Both the position numbers and the translations under genes were made by a program. DNA of 64,000 nt from contig JAKSZT010053769.1 in the NCBI GenBank assembly GCA_026826555.1, positions 2,076,505 to 2,140,504 of the forward strand. Reading direction: 5' to 3'. The stretch is from Tolypeutes matacus. Its lineage: Eukaryota; Chordata; Mammalia; Cingulata; Chlamyphoridae. This document shows positions 47,400 through 58,725 of this stretch, one piece after another. Below the pieces are notes generated by a model. It worked only from the letters and a program-made list of their open reading frames with translations, did not search any database and was not told the DNA's origin. Within the stretch, counting starts at the first letter, position 1. Each line of letters opens with the position of its first letter.

Positions 47400-50300
47400 T
47401 GTGTCTGGCTTACTTCACTTAGAATAATGTCTTCAATATTCATTCATGTTATCATATGTGTCCCAATTGCATTTTTTCTTACTCAGCATAGTGTTCTATT
47501 GCATGAATATACCACATTTTGCTTATCCATTCATTGGTTGATGGACACTTGGGTTGCTTCTGTCTTTTTGCAACTGTGAAAAATGCCGCTATGAACATTG
47601 GTGTGCAGATGTCAGTTCGTGTCACAGGTTTTAGTTCTTCTAGCTATATTCTTAGTAAAGGAATTCTTGGATCATATGGCAGCTCTATATTTAGCTTCCT
47701 GAGGAAACCCAACTCTCTTCTACAGAGGCTGCACCATTTTACAATTCCACCAACTTTGAAGGAGTGTTCCTATGTTTCCACATTCTCCAGAACTTATTGT
47801 TCTTTAAATAATGGCCATTCTATGCAGTGTGAGATGACATCTCATTGTCATTTTGATTTGCATTTCCCTAATAGCTAGTGATAGGGAACATTTTTTCATG
47901 TGCTTTTTGGCCATTTGTATTTCCTCTTTGGAGAAATGTCTAAAAATCTTTTGCCCATTTTTAAATTGGATTGTTTGCTCTTTTATTGTTGAGTTGTATC
48001 ATCTCTTTATATAGAATGGAAATCAAACCCTTATTGGATATATGTTTTCCAAATATTTTCTCCCATTGAATGGGCTGTCATTTCATCTGCTTGAAAAAGT
48101 CCTGTGAATCACAAAAGTGTTTTAGTTTGAAGAGATCCCACTTATCCATGTTTTCTTTTGTTGCTCATGCTTTTGGTGTAAGGTTTAGAATCCACCACCT
48201 ACCACAAGGTTTTGAAGGTGTTTTCCTACATTTTCTTCTAGCTTTATGGTTCTTGATTTTATATTTAGGTCTTTGATCTGTTTTGAGTTAATTATTGTAT
48301 AAGGTGTGAGATAGGATCCTCTTTCTTTCTTTTGGATATGGATATCCAGTTCTCCCAGAACCATTTATTGAATAGACTGTTCTGCCCTAGCAGGGTGGGT
48401 TTGACAGGGCTGTCAAAAATTACTTGACCATAGACATCAGTGTCTGTTTCTGAACATTAATTCAATTCCATTGGTCTATGTGCCTATCTTCAAGCCAATA
48501 CCATGCTGTTTTTACTACTATAGTTAGGTAATATGATTTAGTCTGGAAGTGAGAGTCCTCCAACTTTGCTCTTTTTTAAAGATGTTTCTGGCTATTTGTG
48601 GTCCCTTACCCTTCCAAATTAATTTGATAATTGTGTTTTCCATTTGTTTAAAAAATGCTGGTGGAATTTTTATTGGGATAACAATGAATCTGTATATCAT
48701 TTTATGTAGAATTGACATCTTAATGATATTTAGTCTTCCAATCCATGAGCATGGAATGTTATTCCAATTATTCAGGTATTTTTAAATTTCTTTTAACAAA
48801 GCATTGTAGTTTTCTCAATACAAGTGCTTTACATCCTTGGTTAAGTTTATTCCTAAATACTTGATTCTATTACTTGCTATTGTAAATTGAATTTTATCCT
48901 AACTTTCTCATCAGATTGTTCATTACCATGTATAGAAACACCATTGATTTTTGTGCCTTGATCTTGTATCCTTACACTCTACTGAAATCGTTTATTAGCT
49001 CAAGCAGCTTTGTTGTAGCTTTTTGGGGACTTTCTAGATATAGGATCATACCATATGTGAATAGTGAAAGTTTTACTTCTTTCTTCTGATTTGGATGCCT
49101 TTTATTTCTTTCTCTTGCCTAAGTGCTCTAGCTAGAACTTCTAGGACTATATTGAACAACACCAGTGACAGTAGACATCTGTGTCTTATTGTGATCTCAA
49201 CGGGAATGCTCTCAGTCTTTCACCATTGAGTACAATGTTATCTGTGGGTTTTTCATATATGGCCTTAATCATGTTGAGAAAGTTTCTTTCAATTCCTATC
49301 TTTTGTAGTATTTTTATCAAGAAGGGATGCTGTATTTTGTCAAATGCCTTTTCTGCATCAATCAATAAGATCATGTGATTTTTCTTCTTTGATTTATTAA
49401 TGTGGTGTATTATGCTGATTGATTTTATTGTGTTGAACCACCCTTATATGCCTGGTATAAAACCCACTTGATCATGATGAATAATTCTTTTAAGAGTGTT
49501 GCTGGATTTAATTAGCCAGCATTTTATTGGGGATTTTTGCATCCATAGTCATTAGAGAAATGGCTCTCTAATTTTATTTTTTAAATAACTTTATTTGGCT
49601 TTGATATTAGGGTGATATTAGCTTCATAGAATGAGTTTGGTAGCATTCCCTCTTGTTCAATTTTTTGGAAGACCTTAAGTAAGATTGGTATTAAATCTTC
49701 TTTGAATGCTTGGTAGAACTCACCTGTGAAACCATCTGGTCCTTGGATTTCATTTTGGGGAGTTGTTTGGTGACTGTTTCAATTTCTTGTGATTGGTTTG
49801 TTTAGGTATTCTATTTCTTTTAGGGTCAGTGTAGGTTGTTTATACATTCCTAGGAATTTTTCCATTTCTACATTGTCTAGTTTTTTGACAAATAGTTGTT
49901 CATAATATCCTCTTATGATCTCTTTTATTTCTGTGGGGTTATTAGTAATGTCCCCATTTTCATTTTTTATTTCATTTATTTACATATACATTTTCTCTTT
50001 GTCAGTCTAGCTAAGCATTTGTTGATTTTGTTAATCTCAAAGAACCAATTTTTGGTTTTGTTAATTCTTTTTTTTTTCTCAATTTCATTTATTTCTGCTC
50101 TGCTTTGTTATTTCATTCCTTCTACTTGCTTTGGGATTAGTTTGCTGTTCTTTTTCTAGTTCCTCCAGCTGTGTAGTTAGGTGATTGATTTTAGCTCTTT
50201 CTTCTTTTTTAATGTAAGCATTAAGGGCTATAAATTTCCCTCTCAGCACTGCCTTTGCTACATCCCATAGTTTCTGAATGCTGTGTTCTCATTTCCATTT

Positions 50301-51110
50301 GTCTTGAGATATTTATTGATATTTCTCAAAATTTCTTCTTTGACCCACTGGTTATTTAAGAGTGTGTTATTTAATCACCATATAATTGTGAAGTTTTCCT
50401 TTTTCTACCTTTTGTTGATTTCAAGCTTTATTCCATTATGATCAGGGAAAGTACTTTGTATAATTTCAATCTTGTTGAATTTATTGAGATCTGCTTTGTA
50501 ACCCAACATATGATCTATCCTGGAGAAAGAGCCATGAGCCCTTGAGAAAAATGTATATCCTGCTGTTTGGGGTGCAATGTTCTGTATATGTCTATTAGGT
50601 TTAGTCTATTATGTTATTCAAGTTCTCTGTTTCTTTATTGATCCTCTACCCAGGAGTTCTATCTAATGCTGAGGATGGTGTATTGAAGACTCCATCTATT
50701 ATTGTAGAGATATCTATTTCTTCCTTCAGTTTTGCCATTGTTAGGTGCATATACATTTATGACTGCTATTTCTTCCTGGTGAATTGCCCCTTTTATTAAT
50801 ATATAATGTCCTTCCTTTTCTCTAATAACAGTTTTGCTTTTAAAGTCTATTTCATCCAATATAAGTATAGCTATAACTACTCCAGCTTTCTTTTCTTTTT
50901 TTTTTCTTTTTTTTTTTTTTTTTGGTTACTGCATGCATGGAATATCATTTTCACACCTTTCACTTTCAATCTATTGGTATCCTTGGGTCTAAGGTGAGTC
51001 TCTTACAGACAGCATATAGATGGCTCATATTTTCTTATTCATTCCACCAGTCTGTGTCTTTTGATTGAGAAGTTTAATCCATTAACATTCAATGTTATCA
51101 CAGTAAAGGC
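47400..51110 (-). pseudogene. L1 copy B ORF2, broken
   Basis: Minus-strand fragments are in ORF2 order: endonuclease 50859-50659 ('KEGHYILIKGAIHQEEIAV', 'VINVYAPN'), reverse transcriptase 49374-49186 ('[18 protein letters not shown]', retaining IDAEKAFD) and the thumb/C-terminal region 48718-48524 ('MENTIIKLIWKGKGPQIA'). Stops and frameshifts separate them. A T-rich expansion at 50889-50921 also disrupts the endonuclease. Confidence 0.85.
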
Positions 51111-51339
51111 AGTTCTTATTTCACCCATTTTGACTTTTGTATTTTATCTGTCATATTTTATTTTCACCACTCTTTTTATACTTTTAGTTACTGTTACTGA
51201 TACAATCTTCATTTCTAGACTCTCTTCCAAGCCTCTCTCTCCTGTCATTTCTTTTCAGGCTGTAGCACTCCCTTTAGTATTTCCTGCAAAGCTGCTCTCT
51301 TTGCTATAAACTCTCACAGTTTCTGTTTATCTGTGAATA

Positions 51340-52265
51340 TTCTAAACTCACCCTTATTTTTGAAAGACAATCTTACCAGATATAAGATTCTTGGTTAGCA
51401 GTTTTTCTCTTGCAGTATCATAAATATATCATACCACTGCCTTCTTGCCTGCATGGTTTCTGATGAGAAATTGGCACTTAATCTTATTGGGTATCCCTTA
51501 TATTTTATGCATTGCTTTTCTCTTGCTTCTCTCAGAATTCTCTCTATGTCTTTGGCATTTTATATTCTGATTAGTATGTGTCTTGGAGTTGGTCTATTCA
51601 GATTCGTATGGCAGTACCTTGTGCTTCTTGGACACAGATATCTTGTTCTTCAATAGGGTTGGAAAATTTTCTACCATAATTTCTTCAATATTCCTTCTGC
51701 CCCCTTTCCCTTCTCTTTTTCTTCTGGGACACCCATGACATGTATGTTTGCATGTCTCTTGCTGTCATTTAGTTCCCTGAGACCCTGTTCAATTTTTTCC
51801 ATTCTTCTCTTCATCTGTTCTTTTGTATGTTTGCTTTCAGAGGCCATGTCTTCAAGCTCACCAATCCTTTCTTCTTCCTCTTCAAATCTGCTGTTATATA
51901 CCCCTAGTGTATTTTTATTTTTATTTTTTATTTTTTTATTTTTTTACCGGGAGGTACGGGGGATCGAACCCGGGTCCCTCCACATGGGAGACGGACGCCC
52001 AACCAGTTGAGCCACATCCGACTCCCCCCCCCAGTGTATTTTTTATTTCATTTATTGTGTCTTTGATTTCCATAAGATCTGCTATTTTTCTATGTATGCT
52101 TTCAAATTCTTCTTTGTGCTCACCCTGTGTCGTATTAGTATCTGTAATATCTTTAGCCATCTCATTGAATTTATTAAGGAGATTTGTTTCAATATTTATG
52201 ATTAGTTGTCTTAACTTGTTTATGTCATCTGGAGGCTTATCTTATTCCTTTAACTGGGCCATATC
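51340..52265 (-). pseudogene. L1 copy B ORF1, interrupted by a SINE
   Basis: The N-terminal and coiled-coil side is readable at 52160-52040 ('HKEEFESIHRKIADLMEIK'), then the SINE at 51917-52032 cuts the frame. The downstream RRM/C-terminal part extends to about 51340 without a long open frame. Nonfunctional. Confidence 0.75.
51917..52032 (-). mobile_element. Short tRNA-derived SINE, xenarthran DAS type, little decayed
   Basis: The minus strand starts GGGAGTCGGATGTGGCTCAA, has a perfect B box GGTTCGATCCC, then CTCCCGGT and a TA-interspersed A tail. Target copies AGTGTATTTTT lie at 51906-51916 and from 52033. The near-perfect promoter boxes make this one of the youngest insertions in the window. 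A C tract of about 9 separates its head from the right target copy. Confidence 0.9.
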
Positions 52266-52454
52266 TTCTGGTTTCTTGGTATGGATTGTAGTTTTTTGTT
52301 GGTGTCTTGGCATCTGGCTTACTAGATATATTTATTCTGGGTGCAGTTTCTCTCTTTAGTTTAGGGCTTTCTTGCCCTTTCTTCCTTACTGTGTGTTTAG
52401 TAGGAGCAAGGGATGTGGTTGGTGCTGTAAGCGGTGGAGGCTGAAGCTGCCCAC

Positions 52455-53640
52455 ATTGTCCCAGCAAGTGATGAAGCTTCTCCCACCTTTCTCCTCAGCC
52501 AAGGTTAGGGACAGAACCACAGCCATGTGTAATAATCCATGTTGTACAGGACAAGACTGTCTGTAGTTGCCTGGAGAGACTGATTACACTTCATCCCCCT
52601 TTCTCCCCTACCTGGGCCAGGAATGGTGCTGCAGGTGTGAGCAGTGATCTATGCGATGTGAATCCAAGATGACTGCAGTTGCCCAGGTAGACTGACATAG
52701 CACTGGGTCCCACCCCCTGCTGGGGGTGGGGATGGGCCCTCTGGAGTGCCCAACAGTATAATCCATGTGGGCCAAATAAGCCCGTAGTTGTCCTGAGAGG
52801 CTAAAGGAGTACTATCCCTTCTGCCCTTTATGGGAGTGGGAAAGGAACTACTGATGTCCAACATTCAGTACATGTAGGCCAAAATTGTCTGCCATTGCCC
52901 AGATAGGCTGAGGAAACACCAACCCCTCTTATCCTATTGGGTTGTGGGGATGTATCCACAGGCACCCAACAGTTCAGCCCCTGTAAGCCAAAAGTATCTG
53001 CCTTTTCCAGGAGAGGCTGAGGAAACACTAGTCTCCTCCTATCCTATTAGGGGGTGAGGTGGATCCACAGGCACCCAACAATTCAGTCCCTGTTGTCCAA
53101 AAGTACCTGCTGTTGCCCCGAGAGGCTATGGAAACACCAGACCGCTCCTATCCTATTGGGTAGTGGCAATTGAGCTACATGTGTCTGACTATTCAGTCTA
53201 TGTGGACTAAAACACTGCAGTTACCCAGAGAGGCTGGAGAAACACAGCCCCTCTCTTATCCTATTAGGGTTGGGGGGTGAAACCACAGGTGTCCACAGTC
53301 AAGTTTGTGCAGGCCAAAAGCGCCTGCAGTTGCCCTGAGAGGTTGAGGAAATACCAGCCCCCTCCTATCCTTTGGGATGGGGGCAGAGGTGGAGATGAAA
53401 TTGAAGGAGTTCAACAAACCAGTTTTTGTGGGCTGAAAAAGCCTGTAGTTGCCCAGAGAGGCCGAGGAAACATAGGTCCTCTCTTATCCTATTAGGGGTA
53501 CTGGGATGGAGCCCTAGGTGTCTGACTATTCAATCTGTGCTAGCTGAAAGTACATGCAGTTACCTGGAGAGGCTGGTGCAGGTCCCCCCAGTTAAACTAC
53601 CTGCTGGATGTGGGGCTGGAGTCTAGACTAGGGCTGTAAT
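52455..53640 (-). repeat. Array of about 11 tandem monomers in the 5'UTR of L1 copy B
   Basis: On the plus strand each unit opens with a form of 'gttgcccagagaggctgagg', continues through 'cctatcctattgggg', 'ccacaggtgtccaac', 'cagt..tgtgggccaaaa' and ends 'gcctgca'. Unit starts are near 52566, 52678, 52787, 52894, 53002, 53112, 53220, 53329, 53448 and 53559 (periods 107-119 bp), with a weaker first unit from about 52455. Units in the middle (52894-53329) are most alike. By analogy with mouse L1 monomers it may be a modular promoter; this is inference. No such array is in the classic human L1 5'UTR. Confidence 0.85.
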
Positions 53641-54031
53641 ACAATCTTGGTAGAAAGAAGCCAGTCCATAATTTCACTGTGATTTTCAGTCAGCCCCACT
53701 TCCCCTCATGCTAGAGCAGGAGTTAAAATGGTGGCTACTGGTCTTTTTTGACTTGGACAGTTTCAAACTTTAGCTGTTCTTAACATTTTACTTTAACCAG
53801 TCCAATTTAATAATCAGTAACTGAAGTCAGTGGCCAACCATCACTTCCTTCCGCATTTTTGGTAAATGGAGCTTCCAACTCCAGCCACAGAATAGCTCCC
53901 GAGGAGACTTGCACTGAGGGCACTGGCCTCTGTGGAGTGGAGTGCTCTACTCATGAATCTTCTCTGCAGATGGGCAGTCTCCTCCTTCCATACTTTCAAA
54001 GATATTGCATGGCACTCTTCTGGTCTCCTGG
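53641..54031 (-). promoter_or_regulatory. Non-repeated upstream part of the L1 copy B 5'UTR
   Basis: Corresponds to 38100-38370 of copy A: shared plus-strand phrases include 'ctactcatgaatctt', 'cagatggNcaNtctcctc' and 'cactcttctggtctcc'. The 5'-terminal segments of the two L1s are therefore homologous although their monomers differ. Resumes at 54534-54643 after the LTR. Confidence 0.65.
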
Positions 54032-54533
54032 TGAGGCAGGCTAGTTTAGGGAATGGAAAGAGGCTGTGAAACACGTGGCCATAGAACCCCATCTGGAAAT
54101 CCCATGAGGGAAAGACCCCATCAAAAGCCTGCTTGCTGGAAGAACCCCAGGAGGATCTTCCATTTGGAATGAAGTTTTGTCTGGGATAAAGGAAAAGCCC
54201 CAGATATTTTCAAGGGGTCTTATCATTGCCGCCCCCAGGGGGAAATTGAGGGGTGGGATAATCAATCAAAACAGGAAATAGCTAGGATCCCTCCCTGAAA
54301 CATTAGCAAGGGGAGGAATAATGGTTTAAAAAACAACCGAACAAGCTAAATCTCTCTCTCTCTGCCTGGAGCAGCCCACAAGTACACTTGGGGACCTGTA
54401 ATCTGTTATTTTCTCCCATTTCTATTCTCTTGTCTTTTCTCATTTCCTTAATAAACTACTGGCCTAACTAAACTGGTATGTTCTTAAATTCTTTTAGGTA
54501 ATATAGCTAAGTACCTAGAGGGATCAGGCAACA
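54032..54533 (+). mobile_element. Solo LTR, ERV1-type, in the L1 copy B 5'UTR
   Basis: A 502-bp element from TGAGGCAGG to CAGGCAACA. Flanking 4-mers are CTGG (54028-54031) and TTGG (54534-54537), a 4-bp duplication with one change. AATAAA is at 54450-54455; a (CT)n run is at about 54350-54362. Removing it joins 'tggtctcc' to 'ggggtcccaaaaca', matching copy A ('tggtctccagagttctcccaaaca'), which confirms it as an insertion. Confidence 0.75.
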
Positions 54534-54985
54534 TTGGGGTCCCAAAACAGGTGCTTTAGATGGTTCTGGGGGATTACTAACTGCCCTGAAGGATGAGCTG
54601 ATGTTGGAGCTCCTTGCTCTGCCACCATCTTGCTTCTCCCTGCTCTTACATGCATTTTTGATGAAAGCATTCACATAAATATTTCCTTTGGTTGTTGTGG
54701 GATTATGTTATTATGAATAACAGCAGTAAATTGATATAAAAATAGAAAATAAAGAAATTAGTTCATTCAGAACTGTTATAATACTCTGAGAGCTCTCCAA
54801 TATAAAATGCCCGCTGAACATTATTTCGTACTGTAAGATTTACATTAGTTTAAACAGGCTAATTACATGGTGAATATCAAAGAGTGAAAGGACAAGTTCT
54901 TTTCCTTTTCTCTCCTTTGCCTTCATTCCCTCCCCTCCACTCCTCTCCCTCATCTCATTAGACTCTTATTCATATTCCTATAGAT

Positions 54986-55129
54986 AAGTGCTTCTCAAAG
55001 CTAGTCACTCTGAGATCTTGTTAAAATGTGTAATGTGATTCCCTAGGGTCCCAGGATTTCTGCATTTCAAAAATATTCCCTGGTGATGGCCCTATTGTTG
55101 GTCTGTTGATCACACTTTGAGTAGCAAAA
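54986..55129 (+). mobile_element. MER5A-type nonautonomous hAT (Charlie) DNA transposon
   Basis: Text order matches MER5A: 'aagtgcttctcaaag', 'gatcttgttaaaatg', 'gatttctgcatttc', 'ctggtgatggcc', 'cacactttgagtagca'. Flanks CTATAGAT (54978-54985) and CTATAGAA (55130-55137) are an 8-bp duplication with one change, the hAT size. 144 bp long, slightly short of the family length. Confidence 0.8.
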
Positions 55130-55137
55130 CTATAGAA

Positions 55138-56799
55138 TGCAGTTTAGGAAATGCTAATCCAGGAAAAGTTCATAGATATCTAATCAGGAGATTTTGAATG
55201 AGACTTAGAACTGAGATGAGTGATTTTTTGAAGCTATGAGTTTGAATGATGAGGTGCATCTCCAGGTTTTTAACATAGTTGACAAGAAAGCAGGTGATAT
55301 TCTTAGCAAAGATTAGATGTCATTATTATCATTGGATTTGTCAGGGAAAAGGGGTTTCCATTTTGGCATGTCTGAGACACCAGCATAACATTAGATCAAG
55401 ATCTGTAATAAGTATTTAGGAATGCATTTCTATAATGGGTGAGGGAAGTTGTATGTATGCATATAAATGTAGTTAATGTCTAAACAGTAACATGAAATTA
55501 AGATGGTTGAAGAAGGAAGCTTAGAGAACACCCGTAATTTGGATGTTTGCAATGAAAGAAATGCCATAAAAGATATAGAGAAGTAACTATCAGAGGTAGG
55601 AGGATGACAAGATACTATGTTCCTGGAAAACTGAGGAAGAAAGATGTCTCAAAGCAGGGGAGTCAGAAACTACGTAGAATCAAGAGTATAAGGACCAAGG
55701 AAATAAAGTGATTTTATTTGTTCCTTAAGAAAACTTTCTTAAAGCAATTTATGGAATGTTCAGGAGCAGTCACCAAAGTGTAGGTAAATGATAACAAAGA
55801 GTAAATGAATGTAGCAGCTATACAGTAAATTTTAATAGAATAATTTATAATAATGAATAATGAAGATATAAAGCAGGATAGGCTAAGAAGGTAACAGGAT
55901 CAATTGAAAGATTTATTTCATTTTCTCTGCAATTAGCAAGCTTGAATGTGTTGTTGGAAGCATCTGAGGTCACTGGAGAGAGACATACTGTACAAAAAAG
56001 CATGGAGAAAATTGATGGAAATAGGTTGCTATGAAAATAGGCTAAATTGGATCAAAATCACAAGTGGAAATATTCAATTTAAATGAAGAGGTACTCTTCT
56101 TTTAAGGAAGATGATATCTTTGGAAGCTTTTAAAGGGTGCAGTAAGTGGGAGGGAGTAGGGGAGCGACAGGTAAGAGGAGGAACTGAGATAGGAAGAGAT
56201 CACAGTTTAGGTATTAGGATTGCATGTTAACATGGGGCAGGTCTGTTTTGTGTGCTGAGCATCCTTTCCACTTTCTTTTGTAGATTTAAACATCTCTCAT
56301 TCCATGTGATCCTAATGAAACTGTTATTCAGGGCTCTAGTCAAACTTGCTTTTCCTAGGAATTTGAACCTACAGCAATATTTCACAAGGATATAGAATTA
56401 TTGGAATTAAATCATTCCAATAGTGAGACTTATAGGACACTGGCCTTCAGATTACATCACTGAGGTTTGTCCATGCCTTTGTTCCATCCATGGCATGATT
56501 GTTCAAATTTTCCTTTGATTCTATACATTACGTGGCATTCTAAATTTCTTCCTTGACTTTTTTTTAAAAGGTAAGTTGGATAAAATTTGTTTTGCAACTA
56601 AAGAATCCTAACTAATACAATATTAAGTTCTAGAGGTTGTATTTTGTCTGACCATTCATTAGTTTCTTCTAACAACAGACAGAAGCATTTAATACAGGAA
56701 AATTACTTTTATTCATTCTAAGAATATGTTTCAAGCCTCCAGACACAGTTAAGGGTTTTTCTGACATGCTTTTCTAGAATTTTGTGTATATACCTCATA
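55138..56799. other. Non-genic sequence with possible old repeat traces
   Basis: No gene. Purine-rich text around 55500-56230 recalls the unassigned ancient repeat mentioned at 1422. 'aatcctaactaataca' at about 56605-56620 looks like the end of an MLT1-type LTR, but its start is not recognisable. Confidence 0.4.
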
Positions 56800-56945
56800 T
56801 TCTATTAACTTTAGTTTATATATCCACCTCAACACCAATTTTAAAGCTCTTCAAAGCCAGGGTTATACTTTAATTATCCTTCTATTCCATGCACTTGATG
56901 CTGTGCCTCATTAAGTAGGTGCTTAATAGATATGTATTATTTCCA
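56800..56945 (+). mobile_element. L2 LINE 3' end fragment
   Basis: Ordered L2 landmarks: 'ttaaagctcttcaaagccagggttatac', 'tctattccatgcacttgatgctgtgcctc', 'aagtaggtgcttaataga'. Fossil. Confidence 0.6.
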
Positions 56946-58555
56946 CAATTAAGAAAGAGGTAAAAATAGATCAGATTTTTTCCTGTGTGCTACAAAGAAT
57001 CACTCTCAATATTAAAATCATCACTTGCATTTATTTTGATAACATAAATATTTAGTGCTTTGTAAAGCAATCAAATTTCCCTTGCAGTATTTTATTCTTA
57101 ACTTTGATAAAGAAATTTTTCCCAGGTTCAAAGTCCTCTGCATACAATGCTCTAATGCTAGAACAATCAAATGTTAGTCCTCTGCATACATTGCACAAAC
57201 CCCTGTGAGAGGCAAAGCCGACATATTCAGAGATTTCAAGAAAACTTTAGCAAAAACAACATTTTTGATACTTCAGAAAACTTTGTGATTGGTCAAAAAC
57301 ATATAGTTATTAAAGGAAAGGGTAGCATAAACGGTTAAATATTGTTTAAAATTGGGGACCGTGTTTACTAATAAGGACAATCAGAATGGTGAATCTCCCG
57401 TGTTAGTTTGTAAAAATGAATTATCCCATTATCAGTTTTGTCTCTCAGATAGTTTTAGGTGAATTTTTGATAAAATAGAATCAAATTTCATTTTGATAGA
57501 AATCCATTAAAAACTTAACCTGGAGCCATTTAAATATCTTCTTATAGTTGACTTTTTGCTTAAGTAATATGATCAGTATTTGATTTGGTTAATTGTATTT
57601 CATCTCAAATTATCTTATCCTGACTTTTTCCTTAGATTACTGAATGACATAGTAATAACTTGATTCTACATAATATATATTTATAGAGTAATTAAATATA
57701 TATATATTTTATATACATGCATAATACCTATATATAATTACTTTGTTAGATTTATAATTATGCTACATACTTCATATTTTTATTATTCATTCCAGATAAT
57801 ACAAATACTCATGGATTTTACAGTATGTAAACTATCAATTAATTTATCTATCAATTTATTACTAATAAATTAAGATGAAAATCAAAGCTCTTTGTGTTTC
57901 TAAATGTAGGTTAATTTTTATCATTGTATCCATTCCTGATTGAAGATAAAATGTGTATGGAGGGTCTCTTCTGGAAAGATGCCACCCTTTGAAGTAAGGA
58001 GATAATCATGCACAGCTATGTTTTCTAGAATCTATCTAGATTGTATGGTTAAGATGATATGGGCCAATCAGCTCTAGACATTGGACAATCACATTCATGT
58101 GTGAGAAAATATTTAACAACTTTGTATGGTAGTAGTGAATGTTGCATTTTTAACGGGAAATATTATGTCTTCTTTGCTGGATTTTCATTTTTCTCTCTAG
58201 TCACTCTACTCTTCTCTATCCTATTCTGGAAACCAACAGGCAAAATAGGAAAGAGTAACTAAATTGCTGGAAAAATCCAGGCAACTATTTTTAAATCAAA
58301 TTCTAGTTTATCCCATGGTATATAGCCCCATAAATTCACTAGCTCCATACATTCTATTTCTAATAAATAATACTCAAATGTTCCCCTTTTGTAGTATACT
58401 AGATTTTCAAGCTAAACCAAACTACTCACTGAACAATCTTTACCTTGGTGAAATAAAAACATTTTTGTTATTATTATGTTGCAGTTATAAAATATGTGTT
58501 TTTGCAATGTTATAAATGAAAAAAATGAATTAAGAGTTAGAAAATCTATAACCAT
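56946..58555. other. Non-genic AT-rich sequence
   Basis: Single-copy-looking. A (TA)n run is at about 57689-57708. A 44-bp-offset direct repeat lies at 57132-57194. No gene; the 58059-58262 and 58264-58515 frames have no recognisable content. Confidence 0.4.
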
Positions 58556-58725
58556 ATGACAATTCCACTACTTACAATTTATGTATTTATGTTTATGTTT
58601 ATGTATATCAGATATCTCAATTATTAATACCTGTCTCATAGCATTGCTGCAAAGTTTAAATGAAATAATATCATAAGATGCCTAGACAGTCCCTGATAAG
58701 TACTAAGTCATAAGTAGTTATTAGT
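58556..58725 (+). mobile_element. MIR SINE
   Basis: MIR landmarks in order: 'acaattccactactta', 'tatctcaattattaatacctgtctcatag', 'attgctgcaaagtttaaatg', 'cctagacagtccctgataag'. Confidence 0.6.

Larger units (their letters stand above)
46426..54643 (-). mobile_element. Full-length L1 LINE (copy B) with 10-bp target duplication
   Basis: Target duplication TCTTACATGC at 46416-46425 and 54644-54653; with a 1-bp indel the match extends a few more bases. The 5' end is at 54643, where the minus strand reads 'GCAAGATGGTGGCAGAGC'. Order from the right: 5'UTR with monomers, ORF1, ORF2, 3'UTR. Subtracting the SINE (51917-52032) and LTR (54032-54533) leaves about 7.6 kb. All ORFs are broken. It is an insertion separate from copy A but has the same orientation and similar ORFs. 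Confidence 0.9.

Noticed and set aside
51823..52359. 178-residue plus-strand open frame, one of the longest in the window
   Set aside because: It is the antisense of L1 copy B ORF1 plus the inserted SINE, so its hydrophobic text is the complement of Lys/Glu codons.
52566..53640. CRISPR-like reading of the regularly spaced repeats
   Set aside because: Units are contiguous and diverged over their whole length with no unique spacers, in a mammalian L1 5'UTR.
54534..54549. Primer-binding-site-like 'ttggggtccc' after the LTR at 54032-54533, suggesting a provirus
   Set aside because: The sequence aligns with copy A L1 5'UTR text at the same place, so it is L1 and the LTR is solo.
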